Below are positions 1 through 8,349 of a DNA stretch of 40,477 bases, piece after piece (position 1 is the stretch's first letter; every line of letters starts with the position of its first letter). The notes below the pieces were generated by a model that saw only the letters and a program-made list of their open reading frames with translations, had not been told where the DNA came from and made no database searches. This stretch comes from JAUNQW01 sp043424615 (GTDB lineage Bacteria; Bacillota; Bacilli; Lactobacillales; Carnobacteriaceae_A), in assembly GCA_043424615.1 (NCBI GenBank), contig JBHWOX010000007.1, positions 1 to 40,477 of the forward strand, written 5' to 3'. Both the position numbers and the translations under genes were made by a program.

Positions 1-232
1 ACCCTTGAAACATGAGCCTTTATTTGGTATTGTTTTAAGAGTGCTGACTTTTAGAAAAAGGGCAGCCCATATCTTAACTGAAAAAACAGGCAATGAACTG
101 AGAGGTTGCGACACACCCGGCCCCTTTGTCATGGAGGTCACCACCCCATACCCAGGAGCTGTCATTCCTATTGGTGGGTCGGAAATTTTCAAGGAGCCAG
201 TTTATTTGTAAAATAAGCGAGGAGGGAAAGAC
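1..232 (+). promoter_or_regulatory. Structured untranslated leader of the S10 operon (start outside window)
   Basis: This stretch ahead of rpsJ looks like leader RNA and not a gene. It folds locally: bases 141-145 (CCACC) pair with 173-177 (GGTGG), and inside that 154-158 (AGGAG) pair with 165-169 (TTCCT). An open frame runs from 5 to 211 but has no recognisable protein and no convincing ribosome site. S10 operons in several bacteria are controlled by r-protein L4 binding to such a leader. Applying that mechanism here is inference. No promoter is visible, so transcription must start upstream of the window. The ribosome site for rpsJ lies at 219-226. Confidence 0.5.
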
Positions 233-541
233 ATGGCACAAACAAAAATTCGTATCCGCTTAAAAGCTTACGAACATAAAGTGTTAGACCAATCTGCAGA
301 AAGAATTGTTGAATCAGCTACACGTACAGGAGCAGAAGTTGCAGGTCCTGTTCCATTACCAACTGACCGTTCTTTATTTACAGTGATTCGTGCGACTCAC
401 AAATATAAATATTCACGTGAACAATTCGAAATGCGCACCCACAAACGTCTAATTGACATCATCAACCCTACTGCAAAAACAGTTGATGCCTTAACTAAAT
501 TAGACTTACCAAGTGGTGTAGATATCGAAATCAAATTATAG
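233..541 (+). CDS. rpsJ: 30S ribosomal protein S10
   Basis: Small-subunit protein uS10 of the 30S head. In bacteria it also acts as NusE, the NusB partner in transcription antitermination. The protein is 102 residues, the normal length, and opens with MAQTKIRIRLKAYEH, a family signature; HKRLIDI near residue 70 is also conserved. The ATG is preceded by GAGGAGGG at 219-226 with good spacing. It is the first gene of the S10 cluster, 46 bases before rplC, and is presumably co-transcribed with everything down to rplQ. Confidence 0.99.
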   Translation: MAQTKIRIRLKAYEHKVLDQSAERIVESATRTGAEVAGPVPLPTDRSLFTVIRATHKYKYSREQFEMRTHKRLIDIINPTAKTVDALTKLDLPSGVDIEIKL

Positions 542-587
542 TCATTTTATATAGAAGAAATAAAAAATAATTTATGGAGGTGTACTC

Positions 588-1235
588 ATGACCAAAGGAA
601 TCTTAGGAAGAAAAATTGGAATGACTCAAATCTTCAGAGAAAACGGAGAATTAATCCCTGTTACTGTCGTTGAAGCTCAACCAAACGTTGTTATGCAAGT
701 CAAAACAATGGAAACAGATGGTTACGAAGCTATTCAATTAGGTTTAGAAGATAAACGTGAGTCATTAGCTAACAAACCAGAATTAGGTCATGCTGCTAAA
801 GCAGAAACTTCTCCTAAGCGCTTCATTAATGAAATCAACGATGTAGAGCTTGGAGAATACGAAGTCGGACAAGAAGTGAAAGTGGATGTATTTGAAGAAG
901 GTGACATCGTTGACGTCACTGGTACATCTAAAGGACATGGTTTCCAAGGGCACATTAAACGTCACGGTCAATCACGTGGACCAGAAACTCACGGTTCTCG
1001 TTACCACCGTCGTTCAGGTTCTCAAGGGAACTCAGCCGATCCAGGTAGAACATGGAAAGGTATGCCAGGAGCAGGACGTATGGGTAATGACCGTGTCACT
1101 ATCCAAAACCTTGAAATCGTCCGCGTGGATACTGAACGCAACGTTCTATTAATTAAAGGAAATGTACCTGGAGCTAAAAAATCATTTGTTAAAATTTCAA
1201 CTGCAGAAAAATCTGTAGATACACAAGCTAAATAA
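588..1235 (+). CDS. rplC: 50S ribosomal protein L3
   Basis: Large-subunit protein uL3, one of the first proteins to bind 23S rRNA, with an arm reaching towards the peptidyl transferase centre. It has 215 residues, slightly longer than the usual 205-210. MTKGILGRKIGMTQIF at the N-terminus and the basic loop with GSRYHRRSGSQG and PGAGRMG around residues 145-170 are characteristic. A TGGAGGTG ribosome site precedes the ATG. Second gene of the S10 cluster. Confidence 0.99.
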   Translation: MTKGILGRKIGMTQIFRENGELIPVTVVEAQPNVVMQVKTMETDGYEAIQLGLEDKRESLANKPELGHAAKAETSPKRFINEINDVELGEYEVGQEVKVDVFEEGDIVDVTGTSKGHGFQGHIKRHGQSRGPETHGSRYHRRSGSQGNSADPGRTWKGMPGAGRMGNDRVTIQNLEIVRVDTERNVLLIKGNVPGAKKSFVKISTAEKSVDTQAK

Positions 1236-1252
1236 GGAAGGAGGAGCAATTG

Positions 1253-1876
1253 ATGACCAATATTACATTATATAAACAAGATGGTTCTGAAAACGGTACA
1301 GTCGAAGTCAACCAAGACATCTTCGGTATTGAACCAAACGAAGCCGTTGTTTATGATGCCGTCCACTTACAACAAGCAGCTAGCCGTCAAGGGACTCACT
1401 CAGTTAAAAACCGTAGTGCAGTTCGCGGCGGTGGACGTAAACCTTGGAGACAAAAAGGAACCGGACGTGCCCGTGCTGGATCTAGCCGTTCACCTATTTG
1501 GGTTGGTGGGGGTCAAGCATTCGGACCAAAACCACGCAACTACGGCTATAAATTACCTCGTAAAGTCGGACGCCTAGCTATCAAATCTGCCTTGTCAGAT
1601 AAAGTAGCCAATGACAGCCTAATTGTCTTAGAGGACTTATCATTTGATGCGCCTAAAACCAAAGACTTTGTCGCCGTTTTAGACAACTTAAATGTAGACA
1701 GCAAAACCTTGGTGGTTGTAGACCAAGCAGACCAGAATGTCGCTTTATCTGCTCGTAACATTCCAACGGTTAAAGTTGTCCAAGCCTCAGGCATTAACGT
1801 CTTAGACTTAGTGAGCGCTGACACCTTAATCATGACTCAAAATGCTCTTACCCAAGTAGAGGAGGCGTTGAACTAA
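1253..1876 (+). CDS. rplD: 50S ribosomal protein L4
   Basis: Large-subunit protein uL4, whose long loop lines the peptide exit tunnel; macrolide resistance mutations map to that loop. In E. coli it is also the autogenous regulator of the S10 operon. The loop is visible around residues 60-85 (RGGGRKPWRQKGTGRARAGS). I start it at ATG 1253, eight bases after GGAGG (1240-1244), giving 207 residues. A TTG at 1250 lies in frame but is less likely. It overlaps rplW by one base (TAATG type), which implies translational coupling. Confidence 0.98.
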   Translation: MTNITLYKQDGSENGTVEVNQDIFGIEPNEAVVYDAVHLQQAASRQGTHSVKNRSAVRGGGRKPWRQKGTGRARAGSSRSPIWVGGGQAFGPKPRNYGYKLPRKVGRLAIKSALSDKVANDSLIVLEDLSFDAPKTKDFVAVLDNLNVDSKTLVVVDQADQNVALSARNIPTVKVVQASGINVLDLVSADTLIMTQNALTQVEEALN

Positions 1877-2181
1877 TGAAAGCACATGATGTCATCAAAC
1901 GCCCAGTCATTACAGAAGCTTCTGTAATGGAAATGGATAATAAAAAATATACTTTCGAAGTAGATAAAAAAGCCAACAAAACTCAAATTAAATACGCTAT
2001 CGAAGAAATTTTTGATGTTGAAGTTGAAAAAGTAAACACCTCTATCACTAAACGTAAACCAAAACGTATGGGGATGTACCGTGGTTACACTAGCAACTAC
2101 AAAAAAGCTATCGTTACTTTAACTGAAGCTTCTAACGACATTGAAATCTTCGGCGAAGAAGATTTAGAAGACGAAGAATAA
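1876..2181 (+). CDS. rplW: 50S ribosomal protein L23
   Basis: Large-subunit protein uL23 at the mouth of the exit tunnel, the docking site for trigger factor and signal recognition particle. It has 101 residues with the usual KRPVITE near the N-terminus and KKAIVTL near the end. Its start overlaps the rplD stop by one base. The C-terminus finishes in the acidic run FGEEDLEDEE. Most relatives lack such a tail, and acidic tails recur in other r-proteins of this window. Confidence 0.98.
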   Translation: MKAHDVIKRPVITEASVMEMDNKKYTFEVDKKANKTQIKYAIEEIFDVEVEKVNTSITKRKPKRMGMYRGYTSNYKKAIVTLTEASNDIEIFGEEDLEDEE

Positions 2182-2200
2182 TATATAAGGAGGGATAAGA

Positions 2201-3037
2201 ATGGCTATTAAACATTACAAACCTTCTACTAACGGACGACGTAATATGACAGGTTATGATTTTTCAGAAATCACTACCAACAAACCTGAAAAAACTTTGT
2301 TAACCAAACAGAAAAAGAAAGCGGGACGTAATCACCGCGGATCCATCACTGTACGTCACCAAGGTGGAGGACACAAACACCATTATCGTATCATCGACTT
2401 TAAACGTAACAAAGACGATGTTCGTGCATTAGTTAAAACGATTGAATACGATCCAAACCGCTCAGCTAATATCGCTTTACTTCACTATGAAGATGGAGAA
2501 AAACGTTATATCTTAGCACCTAAAGGACTTAAAGTAGGCACATTCGTTGAATCAGGTGAAGATGTGGACATCAAAGTCGGAAATGCGATGCCACTTAACA
2601 GCATGCCTGTTGGGACTACTATCCATAACATCGAATTGAAACCTGGTCGCGGCGGACAATTAGTTCGTTCAGCAGGTGGACATGGACAAGTCTTAGGGAA
2701 TGAAGAAGGTAATAAATACGTCTTGGTTCGTTTAAGCTCTGGTGAAAACCGATTAATCTTAGGAACTTGCCGTGCGACTGTTGGAACAGTAGGAAACGAA
2801 CAACACGAATTGATCAACATCGGTAAAGCAGGACGTAACCGTTGGAAAGGCAAACGCCCAACTGTTCGTGGTTCTGTTATGAACCCTAACGATCACCCAC
2901 ACGGTGGTGGGGAAGGTCGCGCACCAATCGGTATGCCCAGCCCAGTTACACCTTGGGGTAAACCTACTCTTGGTAAGAAAACACGTAAGCGCAATAAACC
3001 TTCTAATAAATACATCGTTCGCGAACGTAAACGTTAA
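2201..3037 (+). CDS. rplB: 50S ribosomal protein L2
   Basis: Large-subunit protein uL2, needed for subunit association and for a functional peptidyl transferase centre. It has 278 residues, the normal length. NHRGSITVRHQGGGHKHHYR near residue 45 and the C-terminal region with NPNDHPHGGGEGRAPIG (about residues 227-243), holding the conserved functional His, are both present. AAGGAGGG lies just upstream. It sits between rplW and rpsS, as expected for the S10 cluster. Confidence 0.99.
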   Translation: MAIKHYKPSTNGRRNMTGYDFSEITTNKPEKTLLTKQKKKAGRNHRGSITVRHQGGGHKHHYRIIDFKRNKDDVRALVKTIEYDPNRSANIALLHYEDGEKRYILAPKGLKVGTFVESGEDVDIKVGNAMPLNSMPVGTTIHNIELKPGRGGQLVRSAGGHGQVLGNEEGNKYVLVRLSSGENRLILGTCRATVGTVGNEQHELINIGKAGRNRWKGKRPTVRGSVMNPNDHPHGGGEGRAPIGMPSPVTPWGKPTLGKKTRKRNKPSNKYIVRERKR

Positions 3038-3079
3038 GATAAATAGAGTATTTGCGATAAGCAGAAAGGAGGCGACCCT

Positions 3080-3361
3080 ATGTCACGCAGTTTGAAAAAG
3101 GGGCCTTTTGTCGATGAACACTTAATGAAAAAAGTTGAAGCCGCTCAACAAAAAGATGACGGATCTGTCATCCAAACATGGTCACGCCGTTCTACTATTT
3201 TCCCTAACTTTGTCGGATTAACTATCGCCGTTCATGATGGACGCAAACATGTACCGGTTTATATTCAAGAAGACATGGTAGGACACAAATTAGGAGAATT
3301 CGTACCCACACGTACATTCCGTGGACACTCAAAATCAGACAAAAAAACAACTATCATCTAG
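3080..3361 (+). CDS. rpsS: 30S ribosomal protein S19
   Basis: Small-subunit protein uS19 in the 30S head, contacting S13 and the A-site finger of the large subunit. It has 93 residues, the usual length. The start MSRSLKKGPFVDEHL and the later GRKHVPVYI and TRTFRGHS are diagnostic. AAAGGAGGCG precedes the ATG. Confidence 0.99.
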   Translation: MSRSLKKGPFVDEHLMKKVEAAQQKDDGSVIQTWSRRSTIFPNFVGLTIAVHDGRKHVPVYIQEDMVGHKLGEFVPTRTFRGHSKSDKKTTII

Positions 3362-3385
3362 TAATGGAAGGAGGATACCATCGAG

Positions 3386-3733
3386 ATGGCACAAGAAATT
3401 ACATCAGCTAAAGCAACAGCTAGAACGATTCGTATGGCACCACGCAAAGTCCGCCGTGTGATTGACTTAATTCGTGGTAAACATGTTGGGGAAGCCGTGA
3501 ATATTTTAGAATTCTCAACTCAACACGCCGCCACACCAATTTCTAAAGTTTTACACTCAGCTATTGCTAATGCTGAACACAATTTTGACTTAGACGTTGA
3601 AGATTTATATGTCAGTGAAGCCTATGTGGATGAAGGACCAACCTTAAAACGTTACCGTCCACGTGCTAAAGGGGCAGCATCGCCTGTCAACAAACGAACA
3701 AGCCACATTACAATCGTGGTATCAGAAAAGTAA
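3386..3733 (+). CDS. rplV: 50S ribosomal protein L22
   Basis: Large-subunit protein uL22, whose beta hairpin lines the exit tunnel opposite L4. It has 115 residues, the normal length. AKATARTIRMAPRKVRRVID near the N-terminus and the hairpin residues RPRAKGAASPVNKRTSHIT near the C-terminus identify it. It precedes rpsC by 12 bases, with AAGGAGGG in the gap. Confidence 0.99.
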   Translation: MAQEITSAKATARTIRMAPRKVRRVIDLIRGKHVGEAVNILEFSTQHAATPISKVLHSAIANAEHNFDLDVEDLYVSEAYVDEGPTLKRYRPRAKGAASPVNKRTSHITIVVSEK

Positions 3734-3745
3734 GGAGGGACATCA

Positions 3746-4405
3746 ATGGGACAAAAGATTAATCCAAATGGTTTACGAGTTGGCGTTATCGAAGACTGGA
3801 AAGCAAAATGGTACGCTGATGAAAACTATGCAGAAAATTTACATGAAGATTTAGATATTCGTGAATACATCGAAAACGCTTTAAGCGAAGCGTCAGTTTC
3901 TAAAGTCGAAATCGAACGTGCCGCTAACCGCGTGAACATCTCTATCCACACTGCTCGACCAGGTATGGTTATCGGTAAAGGTGGATCTGAGGTTGATGCT
4001 TTACGTAATAAATTAAACCAATTAACTGGTAAAAAAGTTCATGTTAATGTTGTTGAAGTGAAAAATCCTGATATTGACGCTCGATTAGTCGCTCAAAGCA
4101 TTGCTGAACAATTAGAAAACCGTATCTCATTCCGTCGTGCTCAAAAACAAGCCATCCAACGTGCTAAACGCGCAGGAGCTGAAGGTATCAAAACTTTAGT
4201 CTCTGGACGTTTGAACGGGGCAGACATGGCTCGATCTGAAGGTTTCGCAGAAGGTAGTGTTCCATTACACACGCTTCGTGCTGAAATCGACTATGCTCAT
4301 GAAGAAGCCGACACAACTTTCGGTAAATTAGGAGTTAAAGTTTGGATCTATAAAGGTGAAGTCTTACCTGAATTAGTAGACAATAATGAAAAAGGAGGGA
4401 AATAA
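3746..4405 (+). CDS. rpsC: 30S ribosomal protein S3
   Basis: Small-subunit protein uS3 at the mRNA entry channel, with helicase-like activity together with S4 and S5. It has 219 residues, normal for Firmicutes. MGQKINPNGLRVGVI opens the protein, the KH-type RNA-binding loop is seen in GMVIGKGGSEV near residue 75, and the C-terminal domain carries GRLNGADMAR. The start lies just after AAGGAGGG. Confidence 0.99.
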   Translation: MGQKINPNGLRVGVIEDWKAKWYADENYAENLHEDLDIREYIENALSEASVSKVEIERAANRVNISIHTARPGMVIGKGGSEVDALRNKLNQLTGKKVHVNVVEVKNPDIDARLVAQSIAEQLENRISFRRAQKQAIQRAKRAGAEGIKTLVSGRLNGADMARSEGFAEGSVPLHTLRAEIDYAHEEADTTFGKLGVKVWIYKGEVLPELVDNNEKGGK

Positions 4406-4407
4406 TC

Positions 4408-4839
4408 ATGCTAGTACCTAAACGTGTAAAATACCGTAAAGAATTCCGTGGAAAAATGCGCGGAGAAGCTAAAGGTGGAAAAGAATTAGCTTACGGTCAA
4501 TATGGTTTACAAGCCATTGATTCAAAATGGATTACGAATAGACAAATTGAAGCAGCGCGTATCGCTATGAACCGTTACATGAAACGTGGCGGAAAAGTAT
4601 GGACAAAAATCTTCCCTCATAAACCTGTAACAGCCAAAGGGATTGGTGTTCGTATGGGTTCAGGTAAAGGGGCTCCAGAAAGCTGGGTAGCACCTGTTAA
4701 ACGTGGTAAAATCATGTTTGAAATTGCTGGGGTACCGGAAGAAGTAGCTAAAGAAGCATTACGCTTAGCTTCACACAAACTACCAGTTAGAACCAAGGTA
4801 GTATCACGTGATGAAAGTGGTGACTCAAGTGAAAACTAA
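4408..4839 (+). CDS. rplP: 50S ribosomal protein L16
   Basis: Large-subunit protein uL16, which helps position A-site tRNA and is added late in 50S assembly. It has 143 residues. KRVKYRKEFRGKMRG at the N-terminus and the conserved RMGSGKGAPESWVAPVK near residue 82 are clear. GGAGGG lies within the end of rpsC, three bases from the gene boundary. Its C-terminus DESGDSSEN is acidic. The last 11 bases overlap rpmC, as is common for this pair. Confidence 0.99.
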   Translation: MLVPKRVKYRKEFRGKMRGEAKGGKELAYGQYGLQAIDSKWITNRQIEAARIAMNRYMKRGGKVWTKIFPHKPVTAKGIGVRMGSGKGAPESWVAPVKRGKIMFEIAGVPEEVAKEALRLASHKLPVRTKVVSRDESGDSSEN

Positions 4840-5032
4840 AGAATTCAAAAATCAATTAAAAGACATGTCGACTCAAGAAATGATCGAAAAAGAAAATGAA
4901 TACAGAGAAGAGTTATTCAATTTACGTTTTCAATTAGCCACTGGACAGTTAGAAAATACAGCTCGTATTAAAACTGTACGTAAAGCCATTGCTCGTATTA
5001 AAACTGCTTTACGCCAAGCTGAAGGTCAATAA
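4829..5032 (+). CDS. rpmC: 50S ribosomal protein L29
   Basis: Large-subunit protein uL29 near the exit tunnel, next to L23. I choose the GTG at 4829, inside the end of rplP, giving 67 residues that start MKTKEFKNQL. This matches the family N-terminus, and LFNLRFQLATGQLENTARI in the middle is diagnostic. Upstream in-frame starts at 4808 and 4811 would add residues with no family counterpart. The ribosome site is weak, so translation probably depends on coupling to rplP. Confidence 0.93.
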   Translation: MKTKEFKNQLKDMSTQEMIEKENEYREELFNLRFQLATGQLENTARIKTVRKAIARIKTALRQAEGQ

Positions 5033-5074
5033 TTAATATCAAAAAGAGATTAAAAGAAGGAGGCTAATGAACGC

Positions 5075-5344
5075 ATGAGCTCAGAAGAACGTAACGAACG
5101 TAAAGTTTACCGTGGAAAAGTCGTGTCCGATAAAATGGATAAAACAATCGTTGTTGAGTTAGAAAGCAGAACCCAACACCCTAAATACGGTAAACGTTTA
5201 AGTCGTACAGACCGCTATAAAGCGCACGATGAAGACAATCAAGCAGCAGTCAATGATATTGTAGAAATTATGGAGACACGCCCACTATCTAAAGACAAAC
5301 ATTTCCGTTTAGTTAAAATAGTCGAAAAAGGTGTTGTTCTTTAA
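5075..5344 (+). CDS. rpsQ: 30S ribosomal protein S17
   Basis: Small-subunit protein uS17, an OB-fold primary binder of 16S rRNA. It has 89 residues, typical of Gram-positives. RKVYRGKVVSDKMDKTIVV and the later ETRPLSKDKHFRLV are diagnostic. AAGGAGGC lies upstream at about 5056-5063. A second ATG at 5068 between the ribosome site and the start is out of frame. Confidence 0.98.
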   Translation: MSSEERNERKVYRGKVVSDKMDKTIVVELESRTQHPKYGKRLSRTDRYKAHDEDNQAAVNDIVEIMETRPLSKDKHFRLVKIVEKGVVL

Positions 5345-5387
5345 TTTTCAATACAAAATATTTTTGTAATTGAGAGGAGGAAATACG

Positions 5388-5756
5388 GTGTTACAAGTTG
5401 AATCTAAAATGAATGTAGCCGACAACTCAGGCGCTAGAAAAGTACAGGTCGTAAAAGTATTAGGCGGAGCAGGTCGCCGTTATGCATCTGTAGGTGACGA
5501 AGTTGTAGTTTCTGTTAAAGAAGCAACACCAGGAGGCGTTGTCAAGAAAGGTGAGGTTACACGTGCGGTCATCGTTCGTGAAAAATCTCAAATCAGACGC
5601 CCAGACGGATCTTATATCGCATTCGATGAAAATGCCTGTGTTATTGTTCGTGAAGATAAATCTCCACGCGGAACACGTATTTTTGGGCCAGTTGCTCGTG
5701 AACTACGCGATAATGACTATATGCGTATCGTGTCACTTGCCCCAGAAGTTTTATAA
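5388..5756 (+). CDS. rplN: 50S ribosomal protein L14
   Basis: Large-subunit protein uL14 at the subunit interface, also the binding site of the silencing factor RsfS. The start is GTG 5388, eight bases after GAGGAGG (5374-5380). This gives the classic 122 residues starting MLQVESKMNVADNSGAR. Earlier in-frame codons would place the start inside the ribosome site. GDYM-type C-terminal residues (RDNDYMRIVSLAPEVL) match the family. Confidence 0.98.
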   Translation: MLQVESKMNVADNSGARKVQVVKVLGGAGRRYASVGDEVVVSVKEATPGGVVKKGEVTRAVIVREKSQIRRPDGSYIAFDENACVIVREDKSPRGTRIFGPVARELRDNDYMRIVSLAPEVL

Positions 5757-5788
5757 TTACTAAAGAAATAACCAGGGAGGTGCATAAA

Positions 5789-6127
5789 GTGAAAATTAAA
5801 AAAGGCGACAAAGTTGTAGTAATCGCAGGAAAAGACAAAGGTGAAGAAGGCACTGTCTTGAGTGTTGATCCTAAAAAAGAACGCTTAGTTGTTGAAGGCG
5901 TCAACATGATGATCAAACACAACAAAGCTGGCGGAATGAGCTTCCAAGGGTCTATCGAAGAAACAGAAGCACCTATTCACGTCTCTAACGTTATGTTAGT
6001 CGACCCATCAACTGGTAAACGCACACGCGTGGGTTACCGCTTTGAAGATGGTAAAAAAGTACGATATGCAAAAGCATCAGGAGAAACCATTTCTTATAGC
6101 GTTTCTTCAAATGATGATGAAGAATAA
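5789..6127 (+). CDS. rplX: 50S ribosomal protein L24
   Basis: Large-subunit protein uL24, an assembly initiator with a KOW motif. The GTG at 5789 follows GGGAGG (5775-5780) with normal spacing and gives 112 residues starting MKIKKGDKVVVIAGKDKG. The frame upstream begins with a GTG inside the ribosome site and is rejected. The usual protein is 101-105 residues; this one ends in an extra acidic SSNDDEE stretch. Confidence 0.97.
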   Translation: MKIKKGDKVVVIAGKDKGEEGTVLSVDPKKERLVVEGVNMMIKHNKAGGMSFQGSIEETEAPIHVSNVMLVDPSTGKRTRVGYRFEDGKKVRYAKASGETISYSVSSNDDEE

Positions 6128-6150
6128 TTCTGGAAGGAGGACACAGCAAC

Positions 6151-6693
6151 ATGACAAATATCTTTCGTGATAAATACTATAATGATGTTCAACCTGCATT
6201 AGTTGACCATTTTGACTACTCATCAATCATGCAAGCACCAAAGATTGAAAAAATCGTCTTAAACATGGGTGTGGGTGATGCGGTCAACAACTCTAAAAAC
6301 TTAGAAAATGCCGTGAACGAATTAACAAAAATTTCTGGTCAAAAACCAGTGATTACCCGAGCTAAAAAATCAGTAGCGAACTTCCGTTTAAGAGAAGGAA
6401 TGCCGATCGGTACGAAAGTAACCTTACGTGGTGACCGTATGTACGATTTCTTCGGTAAATTAGTAACTGTTTCACTCCCTCGTGTACGTGACTTCCGTGG
6501 TGTAAGCAAAAATTCATTTGACGGCCGTGGAAACTACACTTTAGGAGTTAAAGAGCAATTAATTTTCCCAGAAATTGAATTTGACGATGTATCAAAAGTT
6601 CGAGGAATGGACATTGTTATCGTTACAACCGCTGAAACCGATGAAGAAGGCCGCGAATTATTAAGCCGTATGGGAATGCCTTTCCAAAAATAA
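6151..6693 (+). CDS. rplE: 50S ribosomal protein L5
   Basis: Large-subunit protein uL5, which binds 5S rRNA and contacts P-site tRNA. It has 180 residues, the normal length. KIEKIVLNMGVGDAVNN, the central VTLRGDRMYDF and the later GRGNYTLGVKEQLIFPEI are family signatures. GGAAGGAGG precedes the ATG. Confidence 0.99.
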   Translation: MTNIFRDKYYNDVQPALVDHFDYSSIMQAPKIEKIVLNMGVGDAVNNSKNLENAVNELTKISGQKPVITRAKKSVANFRLREGMPIGTKVTLRGDRMYDFFGKLVTVSLPRVRDFRGVSKNSFDGRGNYTLGVKEQLIFPEIEFDDVSKVRGMDIVIVTTAETDEEGRELLSRMGMPFQK

Positions 6694-6736
6694 TCAATCG
6701 AAACGACAACAATAGTATAGGAGGATTGAGAAATTA

Positions 6737-6922
6737 ATGGCTAGAAAAGCAATGCGTGAAAAACACAAAAAACAACAAAAATTTTCTACTCGAGAATACT
6801 CACGTTGCGAACGTTGTGGACGCCCACATTCCGTATACCGCAAATTCAAATTATGCCGTATTTGCTTACGTGAATTAGCACATAAAGGCGAAATTCCTGG
6901 GTTGAAAAAAGCAAGCTGGTAA
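6737..6922 (+). CDS. rpsN: 30S ribosomal protein S14, zinc-binding type
   Basis: Small-subunit protein uS14 of the 30S head. This is the short 61-residue form carrying the zinc ribbon: CERCGRPH followed by KLCRICLRE gives two CxxC pairs. The zinc-independent paralogue seen in many Firmicutes is longer and lacks these cysteines, and it is not in this window. The spc-cluster position after rplE is the expected one. Confidence 0.99.
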   Translation: MARKAMREKHKKQQKFSTREYSRCERCGRPHSVYRKFKLCRICLRELAHKGEIPGLKKASW

Positions 6923-6958
6923 AAACAGAATAGAACGTAAAGTAAAGGAGGCAAAATT

Positions 6959-7357
6959 ATGACATTATCAGATCCAATTGCAGATTTTCTGACTCGTATA
7001 CGTAATGCTAATGACGCTCGTCATACCACAGTCGAAATTCCTGCTTCTAAAATCAAAGGTCAAATCTGCGAAATCTTAAAAGACGAAGGTTTCATTAAAG
7101 GATATGAATTCATCGAAAACTCACATCAAGGGGTTTTACGTCTTGAATTAAAATATGGACCTAACAATGAGAAAGTTATTTCTGGAATTAAACGTATCTC
7201 TAAACCAGGCTTACGTGTGTATGCTAATGCAGAAGAAATGCCTAAAGTCTTAAATGGTTTAGGAATTGCCATCGTGTCAACATCCAATGGTGTGATCACT
7301 GACAAAAACGCCCGTGCTCAGCACGTTGGTGGGGAAGTTATCGCTTACGTTTGGTAA
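6959..7357 (+). CDS. rpsH: 30S ribosomal protein S8
   Basis: Small-subunit protein uS8, a central-domain 16S rRNA binder and, in E. coli, the translational repressor of the spc operon. It has 132 residues, the normal length. DPIADFLTRIRNAN near the start and STSNGVITDKNAR near the end are diagnostic. AAAGGAGGC lies directly upstream. Confidence 0.99.
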   Translation: MTLSDPIADFLTRIRNANDARHTTVEIPASKIKGQICEILKDEGFIKGYEFIENSHQGVLRLELKYGPNNEKVISGIKRISKPGLRVYANAEEMPKVLNGLGIAIVSTSNGVITDKNARAQHVGGEVIAYVW

Positions 7358-7386
7358 TTCATCATTAAAAAATAGGAGGTGTCTCA

Positions 7387-7923
7387 ATGAGTCGTATTGG
7401 AAATAAAATCATCGAAATTCCTGAAAATGTTGAAATTAAACAAGAAGGACAAACCGTTTTTGTTAAAGGTCCTAAAGGTGAATTAGAAAAAGACATTAGC
7501 CCTTTAATTAAAATGACTATCAATGATAACGAAATTAGCTTTGAGCGACCAAACGAAAGTAACCAAGCTAAATCTCTTCACGGAACCACTCGTTCAAATG
7601 TCTTCAACATGATTGAAGGTGTAACGGAAGGTTACCAAAAAGAATTAGAATTAATCGGGGTTGGGTATCGTGCTCAAATGCAAGGCAACACCTTAGAGTT
7701 AAACGTTGGTTTATCTCATCCCGTTCACTTCGAAGCTCCTGAAGGTGTAGAAATTGAAGTGCCTGAAAACAGCAAAATCATTGTTAAAGGGTACAGCAAA
7801 GAAGCTGTCGGACAATTAGCTGCAAGTATTCGTGACGTACGTCCACCAGAACCTTACAAAGGAAAAGGTATTCGTTACGTTGGAGAATACGTTATCCGTA
7901 AAGAAGGTAAAACTGGTAAATAG
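7387..7923 (+). CDS. rplF: 50S ribosomal protein L6
   Basis: Large-subunit protein uL6 near the factor-binding centre, contacting EF-Tu and EF-G. It has 178 residues, the normal length, with MSRIGNKIIEIPENVEI at the N-terminus and RPPEPYKGKGIRYVGE near the C-terminus. TAGGAGGTG precedes the ATG. It follows rpsH by 29 bases. Confidence 0.99.
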   Translation: MSRIGNKIIEIPENVEIKQEGQTVFVKGPKGELEKDISPLIKMTINDNEISFERPNESNQAKSLHGTTRSNVFNMIEGVTEGYQKELELIGVGYRAQMQGNTLELNVGLSHPVHFEAPEGVEIEVPENSKIIVKGYSKEAVGQLAASIRDVRPPEPYKGKGIRYVGEYVIRKEGKTGK

Positions 7924-7968
7924 TCTTTATCACATTTCAATTTTATATAGAATAAGAGGTGACAAATC

Positions 7969-8325
7969 GTGATCAATAAAATGGGTAAAAACGAAAGACG
8001 TCAAAAACGTCATTTACGTATTCGTAACCATGTTCAAGGAACCGCTGATGTTCCTCGCTTAAATGTTTTCCGTTCTAATAAAAACATTTACACTCAAATC
8101 ATTGATGATATTGAGGGAACAACCTTAGCTAGTGCATCATCACTCGCTATCGAGGATGAAGATTTATCTAAAACAGAGCAAGCTGCAGAAGTTGGACGTT
8201 TAATTGCTGAGGCAGCTAAAGAAAATGACATCACTAAAGTCGTATTTGACCGTGGAGGTTACAAATATCACGGACGTGTGAAAGCCGTAGCCGAAGCCGC
8301 ACGCGAAAATGGACTAGAATTTTAA
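7969..8325 (+). CDS. rplR: 50S ribosomal protein L18
   Basis: Large-subunit protein uL18, which binds 5S rRNA in the central protuberance. It has 118 residues, typical for the order. RQKRHLRIRN, the central RLNVFRSNKNIYTQIIDD and the C-terminal FDRGGYKYHGRVKAVAEAAR identify it. The start is GTG 7969 after AGAGGTGA; an ATG four codons later (7981) is a weaker alternative. Confidence 0.97.
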   Translation: MINKMGKNERRQKRHLRIRNHVQGTADVPRLNVFRSNKNIYTQIIDDIEGTTLASASSLAIEDEDLSKTEQAAEVGRLIAEAAKENDITKVVFDRGGYKYHGRVKAVAEAARENGLEF

Positions 8326-8349
8326 TTTTATTAAGAAGGAGGAGATATC

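Noticed and set aside
5..211. Open frame of 68 residues upstream of rpsJ
   Set aside because: No recognised family and no convincing ribosome site; the DNA forms hairpins and fits an operon leader better.
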